Assembly: GCF_023736115.1 (NCBI RefSeq)
Contig: NZ_JAKQZC010000005.1
Location: 434,001 to 498,000 of the forward strand
From: Salinicola avicenniae
GTDB lineage: Bacteria; Pseudomonadota; Gammaproteobacteria; Pseudomonadales; Halomonadaceae
Direction of reading: 5' to 3'
Length of the DNA: 64,000 nt
Part shown: one piece after another, positions 16,908 through 27,294 of the stretch
How positions within the stretch are numbered: position 1 is the first letter of the stretch
How the letters are laid out: each line of letters begins with the position of its first letter
Notes under the pieces: generated by a model
Seen by the model: the letters and a program-made list of their open reading frames with translations, nothing else
What the model was told of the DNA's origin: nothing
The model's database searches: none
Translations under genes and position numbers: made by a program

Positions 16908-18784
16908 GCCAGGCCGCATCACCGACAACAACGTCCCCCCAGTCGGCCGACGCCACGGCCCATGTCGTCGCCATCAACGACGACGTGGTGACCATCGCGC
17001 TCGACGACGCGACCCGGGGCAGCCTGATCAAGAACGAAGTGGTCTATTTGTGCCCGCCAGCGGATACCGGCACGAGCGCTATCCGACTCAAGGCCGAGGT
17101 TCTGCGCGTACGCGGTAGCGAGGCCGATGCTCAGGTCTACGAGGACACCCGGAATCTGGGAGTCGGCGACCCCGTGATCCAGAGCGGGGAACAATTGACG
17201 GTGGAGCTCGGCCCCGGTCTGCTCGGCCAGATCTACGACGGTCTGCAGAATCCACTGCCGCGGCTGCTGGCCCAGGGTGGCACATTCCTGCAGCGGGGCA
17301 CGCAAGCGCGCGCGCTGGATAGCCGTCGGGAGTGGCCGTTCGAGGCAGGCGTGCGCAGCGGGGATCGGCTCGAAGCCGGTGATGTGCTGGGAACGGTACA
17401 GGAGGGACGCTTTCGTCACCGTATCTTTGTGCCCTTCGCACTGCGGGGCCCTGTCACCGTCACCTGGATTCAGGCCGGCACCTTCACTATCGATACGGTG
17501 ATCGCACGTTTGATCGATGAGACAGGCCACGAATATCCCGTCACCATGACCCAGCGCTGGCCGGTTCGCCATCCCCTGAGTCAGACACTCATCCAAAGGG
17601 GCCGAGCCGAGCGCCGCTATCCTGAAACGCCGCTGACGACGACGATTCGCCTGATCGACACCTTCTTTCCGATCGCCAAGGGGGGAACTGCCTGCATCCC
17701 CGGTCCGTTCGGCGCCGGCAAGACCGTCCTGCAAAACCTGATCTCGCGCTACTCGGACGTTGATATCGTGATTATCGTCGCCTGTGGTGAACGCGCCGGG
17801 GAAGTCGTCGAGACAATCAGCGAATTCCCCCAGCTGGCCGATCCGCATACGGGCGGCACGCTGATGGATCGCACCGTCATTGTCTGCAACACCTCATCCA
17901 TGCCGGTCGCGGCCCGCGAGGCCTCGATCCACACGGGTACGACGCTGGGCGAGTACTACCGGCAGATGGGCTACGACGTGCTACTGATCGCCGACTCGAC
18001 CTCGCGTTGGGCCCAGGCAATGCGCGAAACCTCCGGCCGCCTGGAGGAGATCCCCGGCGAAGAGGCCTTCCCGGCCTATCTGGAATCCTCGATCCACAAG
18101 CTCTATGAGCGTGCCGGCGTGCTGGCGACCACACGAGAGGAGGTCGGCAGTCTCACGCTGATCGGTACGGTCTCGCCGGCGGGGGGGAACTTCGAGGAAC
18201 CGGTAACCCAAGGCACCCTGGGTACCGTCAAGACCTTTCTCGGGCTGAGCTACGACCGTGCCTATAAGCGCTTCTATCCCGCAGTGGATCCCTTGATCTC
18301 CTGGTCACGCTACGGGGACCAGCTCGCCGCCTGGTTTCGAGACACCATGGGCGAACCGTGGCGAGCCAGCATCGAGCGGCTCGTGACTCTGCTGCGGGCA
18401 GGCGACGAGATTCAACGCATGATGCAGGTCACGGGCGAGGAAGGCATTGGCGACGGCGACTACCTGACTCAGCAACAGGCGCTGCTGATCGACATGGTCT
18501 ATCTGCAGCAGGACGCCTTCGACAAAGTGGATGTTTCCACGCCGCTGCCCCGCCAGAAAGCCTCGGTCGAGCTGCTGCTGCGCGTGCTCGATGCTCCGAT
18601 CATCTTCGAGGACAAGGCCCGGATTCGCGAGACTTTCACGCGGTTGACCGACCTATTTCGCAACCTCAACTACGCCGAGTTCGAGAGCGACAACTACCGC
18701 TTGTATCGAGAGGCGATCGAGCGCGTTCTCACGTCAGGTGATGAACCGGCATCAGGCCGTGCCCCGTCAACCGGCACGGCCTAA
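16904..18784 (+). CDS. ntpA: V-type ATPase subunit A (catalytic)
   Basis: Subunit A carries the catalytic ATP site of V1. The 626-residue protein shows the P-loop GPFGAGKT at 267-274, the GERAGEV segment with the catalytic-site glutamate at about 295-301, and the [27 protein letters not shown] block. The A-specific non-homologous insert lies at about 115-190 ([14 protein letters not shown] to HRIFVPF). It begins with an ATGA overlap of the DUF2764 gene. It is the last gene of the operon, although in most bacterial operons of this type it directly precedes B. A hairpin follows at once. The N- and C-terminal extensions make it slightly longer than the usual roughly 590 residues. Confidence 0.95.
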   Translation: MSQAASPTTTSPQSADATAHVVAINDDVVTIALDDATRGSLIKNEVVYLCPPADTGTSAIRLKAEVLRVRGSEADAQVYEDTRNLGVGDPVIQSGEQLTVELGPGLLGQIYDGLQNPLPRLLAQGGTFLQRGTQARALDSRREWPFEAGVRSGDRLEAGDVLGTVQEGRFRHRIFVPFALRGPVTVTWIQAGTFTIDTVIARLIDETGHEYPVTMTQRWPVRHPLSQTLIQRGRAERRYPETPLTTTIRLIDTFFPIAKGGTACIPGPFGAGKTVLQNLISRYSDVDIVIIVACGERAGEVVETISEFPQLADPHTGGTLMDRTVIVCNTSSMPVAAREASIHTGTTLGEYYRQMGYDVLLIADSTSRWAQAMRETSGRLEEIPGEEAFPAYLESSIHKLYERAGVLATTREEVGSLTLIGTVSPAGGNFEEPVTQGTLGTVKTFLGLSYDRAYKRFYPAVDPLISWSRYGDQLAAWFRDTMGEPWRASIERLVTLLRAGDEIQRMMQVTGEEGIGDGDYLTQQQALLIDMVYLQQDAFDKVDVSTPLPRQKASVELLLRVLDAPIIFEDKARIRETFTRLTDLFRNLNYAEFESDNYRLYREAIERVLTSGDEPASGRAPSTGTA

Positions 18785-18786
18785 TC

Positions 18787-18810
18787 CTCCGAGGCGTCGA
18801 CGCCTCGGAG
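18787..18810. terminator. Hairpin between converging ntpA and adhP
   Basis: A perfect 24-base palindrome (CTCCGAGGCG arm) lies three bases after the ntpA stop and 17 bases from the adhP stop on the other strand. It lacks a clear T tract on either side, so it may be a bidirectional but weak terminator or an RNA-stabilising end. Confidence 0.5.
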
Positions 18811-18826
18811 AGTCTACCTCCCGGAT

Positions 18827-19855
18827 TTACTCCATGACCATGACCATGCGCCCGTCGACCTTGCCTTGCTCGAGATCGCTGAATATCTGGTTGATATCCT
18901 CCAGCCGGGCCTTGTGAATATGGGTCTTGACCTTGCCTTCGGCAGCAAACCGCAAGGCTTCCGCCATGTCGTTGCGGGTCCCCACGATAGAGCCGCGCAG
19001 GGTGATGCGCTTGAGGACGACATCGAAAATGGGAGTCTCGAAACCGCCGGGCGGCAGCCCATTGAGACTGATCGTACCCTTGCGGCGCACGAAACTCAGC
19101 GCCTGGTTGAAGGCCGGTACCGACACCGCCGTCACCAACACGCCGTGGGCGCCACCACCGGTCGCGGCAATTACCTGATCGACGGCATCTTCATCCTTGG
19201 CATTGACCGCCACATCCGCCCCTAGCTGGCGGGCCAGCTCGAGTTTCTCCGGCGCGACATCCAGTGCCACCACGTGTAGCCCCATCGCCTTGGCATACTG
19301 CACCGCCACATGCCCCAGGCCGCCGATACCGGAGATCGCGACCCACTCCCCCGGCCGCGTATCGGTCTCCTTCAAGCCCTTGTAGGTCGTAATACCTGCA
19401 CAGAGAATCGGTGCCACGGCAGCAAAATCAACGTCGTCCGGTAGTTTGGCCACGTAATCCGCATGACCGATCGCGTACTCGGCAAAGCTGCCGTTGACGG
19501 TGTAGCCGCTCATGTTCTGGCTTTCGCACAGAGTTTCCCAGCCAGTCAGGCAGAACTCGCAGTGACCGCAGGCATCGTGCAGCCAGGCAATACCCACCGC
19601 GTCGCCGACCTTGAGGTGCGTCACCCCCTCCCCTAGCGCCACCACCACGCCGGCGCCCTCGTGGCCCGGTACGAAGGGAGGCGTCGGTTTGACCGGCCAG
19701 TCGCCGTGCGCCGCGTGCAGATCGGTATGACAGACACCACTGGCCTTGATCTTGACCAGCACTTCCCCGGGACCCGGCTGTGGTACCGGCAACTCCTCGA
19801 TCTCGAGCGGTTGACCGAATGCACGAACGACCGCCGCTTTCATTGAATCCGACAC
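18827..19855 (-). CDS. adhP: Zinc-dependent alcohol dehydrogenase, AdhP type
   Basis: This NAD-linked medium-chain dehydrogenase oxidises primary alcohols or reduces aldehydes. The product (342 residues from GTG, 338 from ATG) is close to the 336 residues of E. coli AdhP. It shows SGVCHTDLH and GHEGAG (catalytic zinc), [15 protein letters not shown] (structural zinc), the [15 protein letters not shown]ossmann loop, and the C-terminal [11 protein letters not shown] plus MEQGK-like region. GTG at 19853-19855 is chosen because GGAGGAG lies at good spacing before it. The ATG at 19843 that matches the E. coli N-terminus lies too far from that site but is still possible. The substrate is not determinable from sequence. 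Confidence 0.9.
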   Translation of the reverse strand: MSDSMKAAVVRAFGQPLEIEELPVPQPGPGEVLVKIKASGVCHTDLHAAHGDWPVKPTPPFVPGHEGAGVVVALGEGVTHLKVGDAVGIAWLHDACGHCEFCLTGWETLCESQNMSGYTVNGSFAEYAIGHADYVAKLPDDVDFAAVAPILCAGITTYKGLKETDTRPGEWVAISGIGGLGHVAVQYAKAMGLHVVALDVAPEKLELARQLGADVAVNAKDEDAVDQVIAATGGGAHGVLVTAVSVPAFNQALSFVRRKGTISLNGLPPGGFETPIFDVVLKRITLRGSIVGTRNDMAEALRFAAEGKVKTHIHKARLEDINQIFSDLEQGKVDGRMVMVME

Positions 19856-20414
19856 GTTTCTCTCCTCCAGCAATGAGCTTTCAACTGCCAGGAAATCCAC
19901 TACGGGCAAGAGGCGCCCGAAAACATGATTGGCGCAACAACCCGACCGATTCAAGCGCATCAATGTCGCAGGTGTCGCGCCATCCTTTAATCACCTACGA
20001 TTCATTCTCGAAGCGCCGGGGAGTGACAATCGGCCGCGCTTGGAAAACCGCCAATAACAACAATTTAAATGATTGAAAAGTCTTTAAAAACTGAGCCAAC
20101 TCTGAAAAATAGACAGCAATCTAATAATAATTAACGCGCATGAGATAAAAGAAATCTGCAAAGCTAATCATTAGTCGAGTTTCAGTAACGGCCAGCGGTA
20201 TTAATGATCTACCAAAAGCGTTGTCGTTGTTCTCCGGGCATTCACCTCTTCGGTCTGCCATCGTCCAATAAAACGCCATGTTGCGAAACAGGAAAAACCT
20301 CATGATTACGCAGGGCAAAGAGGTCGACACCGATGGTGCGCCCGGCACCATCTCGCAGCGACGAGACGACGTGACCGCTCGCCAACTCCCCGACCTGACC
20401 TCAGGAGTTCGTTT
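19856..20414. other. Gap between adhP and the exporter operon
   Basis: This divergent gap is AT-rich at about 20040-20180 and must contain the promoters for adhP and for the exporter operon. I see no credible gene. A 76-codon frame on the minus strand at 20121-20351 has no ribosome binding site or family character. Confidence 0.45.
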
Positions 20415-21503
20415 ATGACGCTGTCGCCGCGCAGGTGGAAGCTGCTGGCTCTACTCGGGTTAGTCTTGCTGGCTGCCTTGGCCGGGTTGGCCTGGCGCTG
20501 GCTCACGCCCGCGGGTTACGGCGAATCGATAGCCGCCGGCAACGGCCGCATCGAGGCGACCGAGATCGACATTGCCACCAAGCTGGCCGGCCGAGTCGAC
20601 AGCATCCTCGTCAGCGAGGGGGATTTCGTCGAACCCGAACAGATCGTCGCGCGCATGAACGTGGATTCGCTGACGGCGGAGCGGCGTCAGGCCGAAGCGG
20701 AGCGACAGCGCGCCCGTCACGCACTACAGACGGCCAGAGCCGGGGTGGCGCAAGCCGACAGCCAGCGCGCGGCGGCCGTGGCTACCGTCGGCCAGCGCGA
20801 CGCCGAACAGGACGCGGCAAGACGACGCTACGAACGCTCCAGCAGTCTGCTGCAGCGCAACGTGATCTCCCGCCAGCAGGTCGACGATGATCGCGCCAGC
20901 ATGCTCAGTGCACGCGCCGCGCTGGCCGCCGCCGAGGCGCAGGTTTCGGCCGCCGAGGCCAGCGTCGGCGCCGCCCGTTCGCAGGTAATCGAGGCCGAAT
21001 CGGCGATTGAAGCCGCTCAGGCCAGCGTCGAGCGGGTGCAGTCGGACATCGACGACAGCACCCTCCGTGCCGACCGTCTTGCCCGTGTCCAGTATCGCAT
21101 CGTGGAACCCGGCGAGGTGGTGGGAGCGGGCGGCAAGGTTCTCAACCTGGTCGATCTCACCGATGTCTACATGACCTTCTTCCTGCCGACGGAACAGGCC
21201 GGCCGGGTCGTCCTCGGTGATGAGGTTCATCTGATCTTGGATGCCGCTCCCGACTACGTGCTGCCCGCTCGGGTCAGCTTCGTCTCCAGCGTCGCGCAGT
21301 TTACGCCCAAGACCGTGGAGACCCGCAATGAGCGCGAGAAACTGATGTTTCGGGTGCGCGGCCGCCTGGACGCCGATCTGCTGCACCAGCATATTCAGCA
21401 AGTGAAGACCGGCCTGCCGGGCATGGCTTACGTCAAGCTGGACCCGCAGGCCGAGTGGCCCGAATCGCTTCGGGTAAACGTGCGCATCGACGCGACGCCA
21501 TGA
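20415..21503 (+). CDS. yhiI: HlyD-family membrane fusion protein of an RbbA-type ABC exporter
   Basis: This periplasmic adaptor links an inner-membrane ABC pump to an outer-membrane exit. The 362-residue product has an N-terminal anchor helix at about residues 8-28, a lipoyl-like half ([19 protein letters not shown]), a long alanine-rich coiled coil at about 85-215, and the second lipoyl half ([24 protein letters not shown]). The ATG has AGGAG upstream. It overlaps the next gene by four bases, giving the same order as E. coli yhiI-rbbA-yhhJ. The exported substrate is unknown. Confidence 0.85.
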   Translation: MTLSPRRWKLLALLGLVLLAALAGLAWRWLTPAGYGESIAAGNGRIEATEIDIATKLAGRVDSILVSEGDFVEPEQIVARMNVDSLTAERRQAEAERQRARHALQTARAGVAQADSQRAAAVATVGQRDAEQDAARRRYERSSSLLQRNVISRQQVDDDRASMLSARAALAAAEAQVSAAEASVGAARSQVIEAESAIEAAQASVERVQSDIDDSTLRADRLARVQYRIVEPGEVVGAGGKVLNLVDLTDVYMTFFLPTEQAGRVVLGDEVHLILDAAPDYVLPARVSFVSSVAQFTPKTVETRNEREKLMFRVRGRLDADLLHQHIQQVKTGLPGMAYVKLDPQAEWPESLRVNVRIDATP

Positions 21504-24301
21504 TCGACGTCTTCAGCAATGCCCTGAGCAACGCCCTGAGTAACGATAGTCGCGACGACTGTGTCGCGCGGCTGGCTGGCGTCTCGCTGCGCTATGGGCG
21601 TCAGGTGGCCCTCGACAACGTCACGCTGACGCTACCCGCACGGCGCATGATCGGCTTGATCGGTCCCGATGGCGTCGGCAAATCCAGCCTGCTGGCCCTG
21701 ATCGCCGGCGCCCGTCGGCTACAGGAGGGCACGGTCGAGGTGCTTGGCGGGGACATGGCCAAGACTGCCCATCGCCGGCGTATCTGCCCTCGCATCGCGT
21801 ATATGCCCCAGGGCCTGGGCAAGAATCTCTACGCCACACTCAGCGTTCGGGAGAATCTCGACTTCTTCGGACGGCTGTTCGGCCAGAGCCGGCAAGAGCG
21901 CGACCGCCGCATCCACGAGCTAACGCAGAGCACCGGACTGGCACCCTTCGTCGAGCGCCCGGCCGGCAAGCTCTCTGGCGGCATGAAACAGAAGCTGGGG
22001 CTCTGCTGTGCACTGATTCACGATCCCGACCTGCTGATCCTGGACGAACCCACCACCGGGGTAGACCCGCTCTCGCGCCGCCAGTTCTGGGAGCTGATCG
22101 AACGGATTCGCGGCGCCCGCCCGGGCATGACCGTAGTCGTCGCCACCGCCTACATGGACGAAGCCGAGCGCTTCGACTGGCTGGTAGCCATGGATGACGG
22201 ACAATGCCTCGATCAGGGCGAACCTTCCGCGCTGCTGGCCCGCACGCACAGCGATTCACTGGAGTCGGCGTTCATCGCCCTGCTGCCGGCAGCCAAACGG
22301 CGCGGTCACGAGTCGGTCAAGATACCGCCGCGACTCGGCACCTCCGATACCGCCATCGAAGCGCACGGCCTGACCAAGCGGTTCGGCGATTTCACCGCGG
22401 TCGACCAGGTCGATTTCCGCATCGAGCGCGGCGAGATCTTCGGCTTTCTCGGTTCCAACGGCTGCGGCAAGTCGACCACCATGAAGATGCTGACCGGTCT
22501 GTTGCCCTTCGATGCCGGCGAAGCCAGGCTATTCGGCCAGCCGGTGGATCCCGGCGACATCGCAACGCGACGTCGGGTCGGCTACATGTCGCAGGCGTTC
22601 TCGCTTTACGGCGAGCTAAGCGTACGCCAGAACCTCGAACTCCACGCACGACTCTTCGAGATCCCCGCCGCGCGTCGACACCCGCGCTGTCACGCGCTGC
22701 TCGACCAGTTCGATCTCCATCACGTCGCTGACCGACTGCCCGGCGATCTACCCTTGGGTATCCGCCAGCGCCTGTCGCTGGCCGTCGCCGTACTGCACGA
22801 ACCGGAGATCCTGATTCTCGACGAGCCGACCTCGGGGGTCGATCCGATTGCCCGAGATTATTTCTGGCAACTGCTGATCGAGCTCTCGAGGTCACAGAGC
22901 GTCACGATCTTCATCTCGACCCATTTCATGAATGAAGCCCTTCGCTGCGATCGCATCTCGCTGATGCACTCCGGTCGGGTACTCGACAGCGATACGCCAG
23001 CAGCGCTCCAGGCCAAACGCGGCTGCGACTCGCTGGAGGAAGCGTTCATTGCCTATCTGCGCGACGCCTTGCCGCCAGATTCGGCGTCATCCGGCGAGCG
23101 CACCGCTGCGGTGTCGGCCAGCCTGTTGTCCTCAATCGATGCACAGCCTGCCACGAACGGAGCCGATCTCCCGCGTCCGGTACGCTTCAGCCTGCGCCGA
23201 CTGTTCGGCTACGCCGGACGCGAGAGCAAGGAACTTCAGCGTGATCCGGTGCGCGGCGCCATGGCACTAGTCGGCACGCTGCTGCTGATGTTCATCATGG
23301 GTTACGGCATCACCATGGATGTCGAGAACCTTCGCTACGCGGTGCTCGACCGCGATCAAACGACGACCAGCGAGGCCTACACGCTCAACCTGACGGGCTC
23401 GCGATACTTCGACGAACAGCCGGCGCTGAGCGACTACGATGACCTCGAACGCCGATTGCAGCGCGGCGATATCAGCCTCGCGGTGGAGATACCACCGAAC
23501 TTCGGGCGCGACCTGAAGCGCGGCGACACGCCAGAAGTCGCTTTCTGGATCGATGGTGCCATGCCAAGCCGAGCCCAGACGATCCAAGGCTACGTGCAGG
23601 GCATTCACGACACCTACCTGGAGCAACGGGATCGCATGACTTCAACGTCGCCAGCCGTCTTCGACGTTGCTCTGCGCTATCGCTACAACCCGGACGTGCA
23701 GAGCCTGCCCGCCATGGTGCCGGCCATCATCCCGCTACTGCTGATGATGATCCCGGCCATGCTGACTGCCCTCGGCGTGGTGCGAGAGAAGGAGCTGGGA
23801 TCGATTACCAACTTTCATGTCACGCCTGTGTCGCGGCTGGAATTCCTGATCGGCAAGCAGTTGCCTTATATCGCCCTGGGACTCGGCAACTTCCTGCTGT
23901 TGGTGGCACTGTCGGTATTCGTTTTCGAGGTACCGCTGAAAGGCAGCCTCGCGGCGCTGACGTTGGCGGCACTGCTCTATATCCTCTGTGCCACCGGTCT
24001 GGGCTTTCTGATCTCGGCGCTGTTTCGCAGCCAGATCGCGGCGATCTTCGGCACGGCGATCGTCACGCTCATTCCTGCCATCCAGTTCTCCGGCATGAAC
24101 TATCCCGTCTCGGCCATGGAAGGCGGCGCCGCGCTTTTCGGCCAGCTCTATCCGACCGCCCATTTCCTCACCATCAGCCGCGGTATCTTCTCCAAGGCCC
24201 TGGGTATCGTCGATCTCTGGCCCGACTATGTTGCCCTGCTGGTCGCGATCCCGCTGCTTGCACTGTTCAGCTTTCCCGGCCTGAAGAAACAGGAGGCGTG
24301 A
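21500..24301 (+). CDS. rbbA: RbbA-type ABC transporter: two ATPase domains fused to an ABC-2 permease
   Basis: The 933-residue product joins two nucleotide-binding domains and one ABC-2 membrane domain in one chain, like E. coli RbbA/YhiH (911 residues). NBD1 has Walker A GPDGVGKS at 55-62, signature LSGGMKQK and Walker [17 protein letters not shown]2 has GSNGCGKST and [13 protein letters not shown], but its signature reads LPLGIRQRL instead of LSGGQ, a degeneration usual in this family. The C-terminal about 380 residues hold six hydrophobic segments. It overlaps yhiI by four bases and ends one base before yhhJ. A ribosome-associated role is described for E. coli RbbA, and here a transport role is suggested by the neighbours. 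Confidence 0.88.
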   Translation: MIDVFSNALSNALSNDSRDDCVARLAGVSLRYGRQVALDNVTLTLPARRMIGLIGPDGVGKSSLLALIAGARRLQEGTVEVLGGDMAKTAHRRRICPRIAYMPQGLGKNLYATLSVRENLDFFGRLFGQSRQERDRRIHELTQSTGLAPFVERPAGKLSGGMKQKLGLCCALIHDPDLLILDEPTTGVDPLSRRQFWELIERIRGARPGMTVVVATAYMDEAERFDWLVAMDDGQCLDQGEPSALLARTHSDSLESAFIALLPAAKRRGHESVKIPPRLGTSDTAIEAHGLTKRFGDFTAVDQVDFRIERGEIFGFLGSNGCGKSTTMKMLTGLLPFDAGEARLFGQPVDPGDIATRRRVGYMSQAFSLYGELSVRQNLELHARLFEIPAARRHPRCHALLDQFDLHHVADRLPGDLPLGIRQRLSLAVAVLHEPEILILDEPTSGVDPIARDYFWQLLIELSRSQSVTIFISTHFMNEALRCDRISLMHSGRVLDSDTPAALQAKRGCDSLEEAFIAYLRDALPPDSASSGERTAAVSASLLSSIDAQPATNGADLPRPVRFSLRRLFGYAGRESKELQRDPVRGAMALVGTLLLMFIMGYGITMDVENLRYAVLDRDQTTTSEAYTLNLTGSRYFDEQPALSDYDDLERRLQRGDISLAVEIPPNFGRDLKRGDTPEVAFWIDGAMPSRAQTIQGYVQGIHDTYLEQRDRMTSTSPAVFDVALRYRYNPDVQSLPAMVPAIIPLLLMMIPAMLTALGVVREKELGSITNFHVTPVSRLEFLIGKQLPYIALGLGNFLLLVALSVFVFEVPLKGSLAALTLAALLYILCATGLGFLISALFRSQIAAIFGTAIVTLIPAIQFSGMNYPVSAMEGGAALFGQLYPTAHFLTISRGIFSKALGIVDLWPDYVALLVAIPLLALFSFPGLKKQEA

Positions 24302-24302
24302 C

Positions 24303-25418
24303 ATGCACACGCTCGCCAACATCTTCCATCTGGGCATCAAGGAGCTGCGCGCGCTCAAGCGCGATACCGCCCTGCTCGTGCTGATCGCCTATGCGTTCAG
24401 TCTTAGTGTCTATTCGAGTGCCAACAGCATGCCGGAGATTCCGCATCGGGCCACCATGGCCGTCGTCGACGAGGATCAGTCGCCCCTGTCGCGACAGATT
24501 CTGGACGCCTTTCAACCGCCCTACTTTCTGCCACCGGTCCCGGCCGACCGGGCAGAAATGGACAGCGGCATGGATCGTGGTCGCTACACCTTCACCCTGG
24601 ATATCCCGCCGACATTCCAGCGCGATCTGCTGCGCGGCAGCGCGACCGCGATTCAGCTCAACGTCGATGCCACTCAGGTCAGCCAGGCCTTTAGCGGTGC
24701 CGGCTACATCCAGCAGATTCTGACAACGGAGGTCTCGCGCTTTCTCGACACCACAGGTGGAAGGGAGCCCGAGGCGGCCCGCGCCGTCATCCGCGCGCGC
24801 TATAACCCCAATCTGACTCAGTCCTGGTTCGGCGCCATCAATGCCATCATCAACCAGATCACGATGCTGTCGATTATCCTCACCGGCGCCGCGCTGATCC
24901 GCGAGCGCGAACACGGCACGATCGAACACCTGCTGGTGATGCCGGTGACACCGTTCCAGATCATGGCAGCGAAGGTCTGGTCGATGGGCCTCGTGGTGCT
25001 GATCGCGGCCGTGCTGTCGCTGGAGTTTATCGTCGGTGGATGGATGGCCATTCCCATTCGTGGCTCGTTGAGCCTGTTCGTGGCTGGTGCCGCACTTCAC
25101 CTGTTCGCGACGACGTCGATGGGCATCTTCTTCGGCACCGTCGCGCGTTCCATGCCCCAGCTCGGGCTACTGATCATCCTCACGCTGATTCCGCTGCAGG
25201 TCCTCTCCGGCGGCATGACGCCCCGCGAGAGCATGCCCGAAGCGATCCAGCAGATCATGCTGCTGGCACCGACCACGCACTTCGTCGAGTTCGGGCAGCT
25301 GCTGCTGTTTCGCGGCGCGGGGCTATCCGTTGTCTGGCCACAACTGCTGGCGCTGGGCACGATCGGCAGCGTCTTTTTCACCTTCGCGCTCTTCCGGCTC
25401 CGACAGTCGATGGTCTAG
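24303..25418 (+). CDS. yhhJ: ABC-2 type permease, YhhJ-like
   Basis: The 371-residue protein has an N-terminal membrane helix (TALLVLIAYAFSLSVY), a periplasmic domain of about 150 residues, and five hydrophobic C-terminal segments. This is the layout of ABC-2 permeases such as YhhJ and YbhS/YbhR. The sequence IREREHGTIEHLLVMPVTPFQIMAAK is the typical intracellular coupling loop. It starts one base after the rbbA stop. It probably forms a heterodimeric membrane part with the permease domain of RbbA. Confidence 0.88.
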   Translation: MHTLANIFHLGIKELRALKRDTALLVLIAYAFSLSVYSSANSMPEIPHRATMAVVDEDQSPLSRQILDAFQPPYFLPPVPADRAEMDSGMDRGRYTFTLDIPPTFQRDLLRGSATAIQLNVDATQVSQAFSGAGYIQQILTTEVSRFLDTTGGREPEAARAVIRARYNPNLTQSWFGAINAIINQITMLSIILTGAALIREREHGTIEHLLVMPVTPFQIMAAKVWSMGLVVLIAAVLSLEFIVGGWMAIPIRGSLSLFVAGAALHLFATTSMGIFFGTVARSMPQLGLLIILTLIPLQVLSGGMTPRESMPEAIQQIMLLAPTTHFVEFGQLLLFRGAGLSVVWPQLLALGTIGSVFFTFALFRLRQSMV

Positions 25419-25592
25419 GCGCGCTCGGTGCATGGCATCGTACTTGCCCTATCGCAACTCGCCAGCCCTGATGTTAGGCATGCTCTCTCCCATCGCACTG
25501 TTCCATTCGACGCGGGTATTGGCGCCTGTTCTGTCGCCCACGGAGAAAAGCGGTGGCCCGGGAGACGATAGAAACCATTGCGCAGGAGGGAC

Positions 25593-25607
25593 TAGACGAC
25601 CGGTCTA
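25593..25607. promoter_or_regulatory. NemR-type operator 1, in front of nemR
   Basis: TAGACGACCGGTCTA (TAGAC and GTCTA half sites) ends 21 bases before the regulator's ATG. The same 15 bases recur exactly at 26289-26303. The form resembles the E. coli NemR box TAGACC-N4-GGTCTA, which suggests autoregulation. Confidence 0.75.
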
Positions 25608-25628
25608 TTGGTGTCTATCATAAGATGA

Positions 25629-26234
25629 ATGAATACTTCACACCCTCCTAAAACCACAGATGTTCGAGAGAGCATTCTTGCCGAAGGCCAGCGAATCGTT
25701 GCCGGCAAGGGCTTCTCAGCAGTGGGCATCAACGAGGTCCTAGCCGCCGCTGGTGTGCCGAAGGGATCGTTCTACCATTATTTCGGTTCCAAGGACGCCT
25801 TCGGCGAAGCGCTACTGGATCAGTACTTTGTGGAGTATCTGGCCGACATCGACACCATTCTGCGTACACCGGGTATGGATATGGCCCAGCGCCTGATGCG
25901 CTACTGGCAGTCTTGGCAGGACAACCAGTCGTTCCAAGACTGCCAAGGCAAGTGCTTGGCGGTGAAGCTCGGAGCCGAGGTGGCCGATTTGTCTGAGGCC
26001 ATGCGCCTGGCGCTCAAACGCGGCACGGCAGCGATCATCGAGAAGCTATCACGCGCAATCGAGGCCGGCTCAAAGGAAGGTTCGCTGTCGATCGACGGCA
26101 CGCCCCGTGATGCCGCAGAAAGCCTGTACCAATTGTGGCTGGGAGCCAGCGTGATGGTGAAGATCGTGCGCGATGTCGGCCCATTCGAGACAGCCCTAAA
26201 GCGCACGTACCAGACGCTACACCTGTCGTCGTGA
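25629..26234 (+). CDS. nemR: TetR-family redox/electrophile sensor, NemR-like
   Basis: The 201-residue protein has an N-terminal TetR helix-turn-helix (INEVLAAAGVPKGSFYHYFGSKDAFGEALL) and a C-terminal part closely matching E. coli NemR. The redox cysteine of NemR (C106, in GCLTVKLSAEV) corresponds to C109 in GKCLAVKLGAEVADLSEAMR. The lysine K175 of NemR corresponds to K178 in LWLGASVMVKI. An additional cysteine, C105, lies next to it. NemR is released from DNA by hypochlorite, quinones and methylglyoxal. The identical operators before this gene and before the DJ-1 gene suggest that both are its targets. An ATG four bases upstream is in another frame. Confidence 0.8.
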   Translation: MNTSHPPKTTDVRESILAEGQRIVAGKGFSAVGINEVLAAAGVPKGSFYHYFGSKDAFGEALLDQYFVEYLADIDTILRTPGMDMAQRLMRYWQSWQDNQSFQDCQGKCLAVKLGAEVADLSEAMRLALKRGTAAIIEKLSRAIEAGSKEGSLSIDGTPRDAAESLYQLWLGASVMVKIVRDVGPFETALKRTYQTLHLSS

Positions 26235-26288
26235 CGGCAGAGGCATTCCCGCACGCCCGCTGGGCGTGCGAATTCTACGGTCAAATTA

Positions 26289-26303
26289 TAGACGACCGGT
26301 CTA
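26289..26303. promoter_or_regulatory. NemR-type operator 2, in front of the DJ-1 gene
   Basis: TAGACGACCGGTCTA ends 22 bases upstream of the DJ-1/PfpI ATG and is identical to the site at 25593-25607. The matching distance to both start codons supports one regulator acting on both promoters. Confidence 0.75.
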
Positions 26304-26325
26304 ATCGCAATACGGAGACGTAAAC

Positions 26326-27012
26326 ATGAAGGTTCTCATCGTTCTGACTTCGCACGATCAACTTGGCAACACCGGCCACAAGACCGGCTTCTGGCTGGAA
26401 GAGCTGGCTGCGCCCTATTACGTGTTCAAGGATGCTGGCACCGAAATCGTGCTGGCTTCTCCCAAAGGGGGGCAGCCGCCGCTCGATCCCAAGAGCAACG
26501 AGCCGGGCTTCCAGACCGACGACACCCGTCGTTTTGAAGCCGATCCGCAGGCCCAGGCGCAACTGGCATCCACTGTGCGTCTGGACAGCGTGGACCAGGC
26601 CAATTTCGACACGGTGTTCTACCCCGGTGGCCATGGCCCGATGTGGGATCTGGCTGAGGACCGCGACTCGATCGCTCTGATCGAAGCCTTCCAGGCCGCC
26701 GGCAAGCCGATCGCACTGGTATGCCATGCACCGGGAGTTCTGCGCCATGCGAAGACGCCCGAAGGCCATCCGCTGGTGGAAGGCAAGCAGGTCACCGGTT
26801 TCACCAACACCGAAGAAGACGCCGTGCAACTGACCGACGTGGTGCCGTTCCTAGTCGAAGACGAACTTAAAGCCAAGGGTGGCGAGTTCACAAGCGGCGC
26901 GGACTGGGGGCCCTACGTGGTGGAGGATGGTCTGCTGATTACCGGCCAAAACCCGGCTTCTTCGGCACCGGCTGCAGAATTGCTGATCAAGCGGTTGGGC
27001 AGCGCCAGCTGA
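26326..27012 (+). CDS. DJ-1/PfpI family protein, putative glyoxalase III or protein deglycase
   Basis: The 228-residue protein is a class I glutamine-amidotransferase-like fold of the HchA/Hsp31 type. It shows E25, the elbow cysteine C133 followed by H134 in ALVCHAPGVL, and the YPGGHGPMWDLAED loop. Relatives convert methylglyoxal to lactate without glutathione, or act as stress chaperones. Control by a NemR-like repressor, which senses methylglyoxal in E. coli, fits an aldehyde-detoxifying role, but the reaction is not proven. A GGAG site lies about 11 bases before the ATG. Confidence 0.85.
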   Translation: MKVLIVLTSHDQLGNTGHKTGFWLEELAAPYYVFKDAGTEIVLASPKGGQPPLDPKSNEPGFQTDDTRRFEADPQAQAQLASTVRLDSVDQANFDTVFYPGGHGPMWDLAEDRDSIALIEAFQAAGKPIALVCHAPGVLRHAKTPEGHPLVEGKQVTGFTNTEEDAVQLTDVVPFLVEDELKAKGGEFTSGADWGPYVVEDGLLITGQNPASSAPAAELLIKRLGSAS

Positions 27013-27032
27013 ACGGCACACCGAACTCCTCA

Positions 27033-27051
27033 AGCCGACCATCGGTCGGCT
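27033..27051 (+). terminator. Hairpin after the DJ-1 gene
   Basis: AGCCGACC at 27033-27040 and GGTCGGCT at 27044-27051 form a perfect 8-bp stem with a 3-base loop, 20 bases after the stop. No T tract follows, so termination is only possible, not certain. Confidence 0.45.
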
Positions 27052-27072
27052 ATACCGGGATACGGTATCCGG

Positions 27073-27258
27073 TGCGATTTCGACCCGCTGACCCTGCTCG
27101 AAAATTGGCAGAACAGTGGCGACGCCCCCGAAAGCATGCCCGCCTCGGCGCCTTCGATGCCGGGGCACGAGATGCCGATCTGCACCTATCCTGCCTATGC
27201 CGAATACACCGGCGGCGATGAAACCCGCGCGGAGAACTTCCGCTGCACACAACCTTGA
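27073..27258 (+). pseudogene. C-terminal remnant of a tannase/feruloyl-esterase-like gene
   Basis: A frame open from about 27031 to a TGA at 27256-27258 encodes 61 residues from the cysteine codon at 27073. It contains CDFDPLTLLENW, SGDAPES, PICTYPAYAEY and ENFRC. This resembles the C-terminal end of tannase/feruloyl esterase family proteins (FDPLTALVDWVE-like, CPYP-like and a final cysteine). No start codon with a binding site and no N-terminal part (about 450 residues in the family) is present. The DJ-1 gene ends just upstream, so the rest appears deleted. The family call rests on pattern memory only. Confidence 0.55.
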
Positions 27259-27267
27259 TGTTGCTCA

Positions 27268-27294
27268 GGCCGCCGATTCAAGCAATCGGCGGCC
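27268..27294. terminator. Hairpin after the tannase remnant
   Basis: A perfect 11-bp stem, GGCCGCCGATT at 27268-27278 and AATCGGCGGCC at 27284-27294, encloses the loop CAAGC. It lies ten bases after the remnant's stop and may be its former terminator. There is no strong T tract. Confidence 0.5.
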
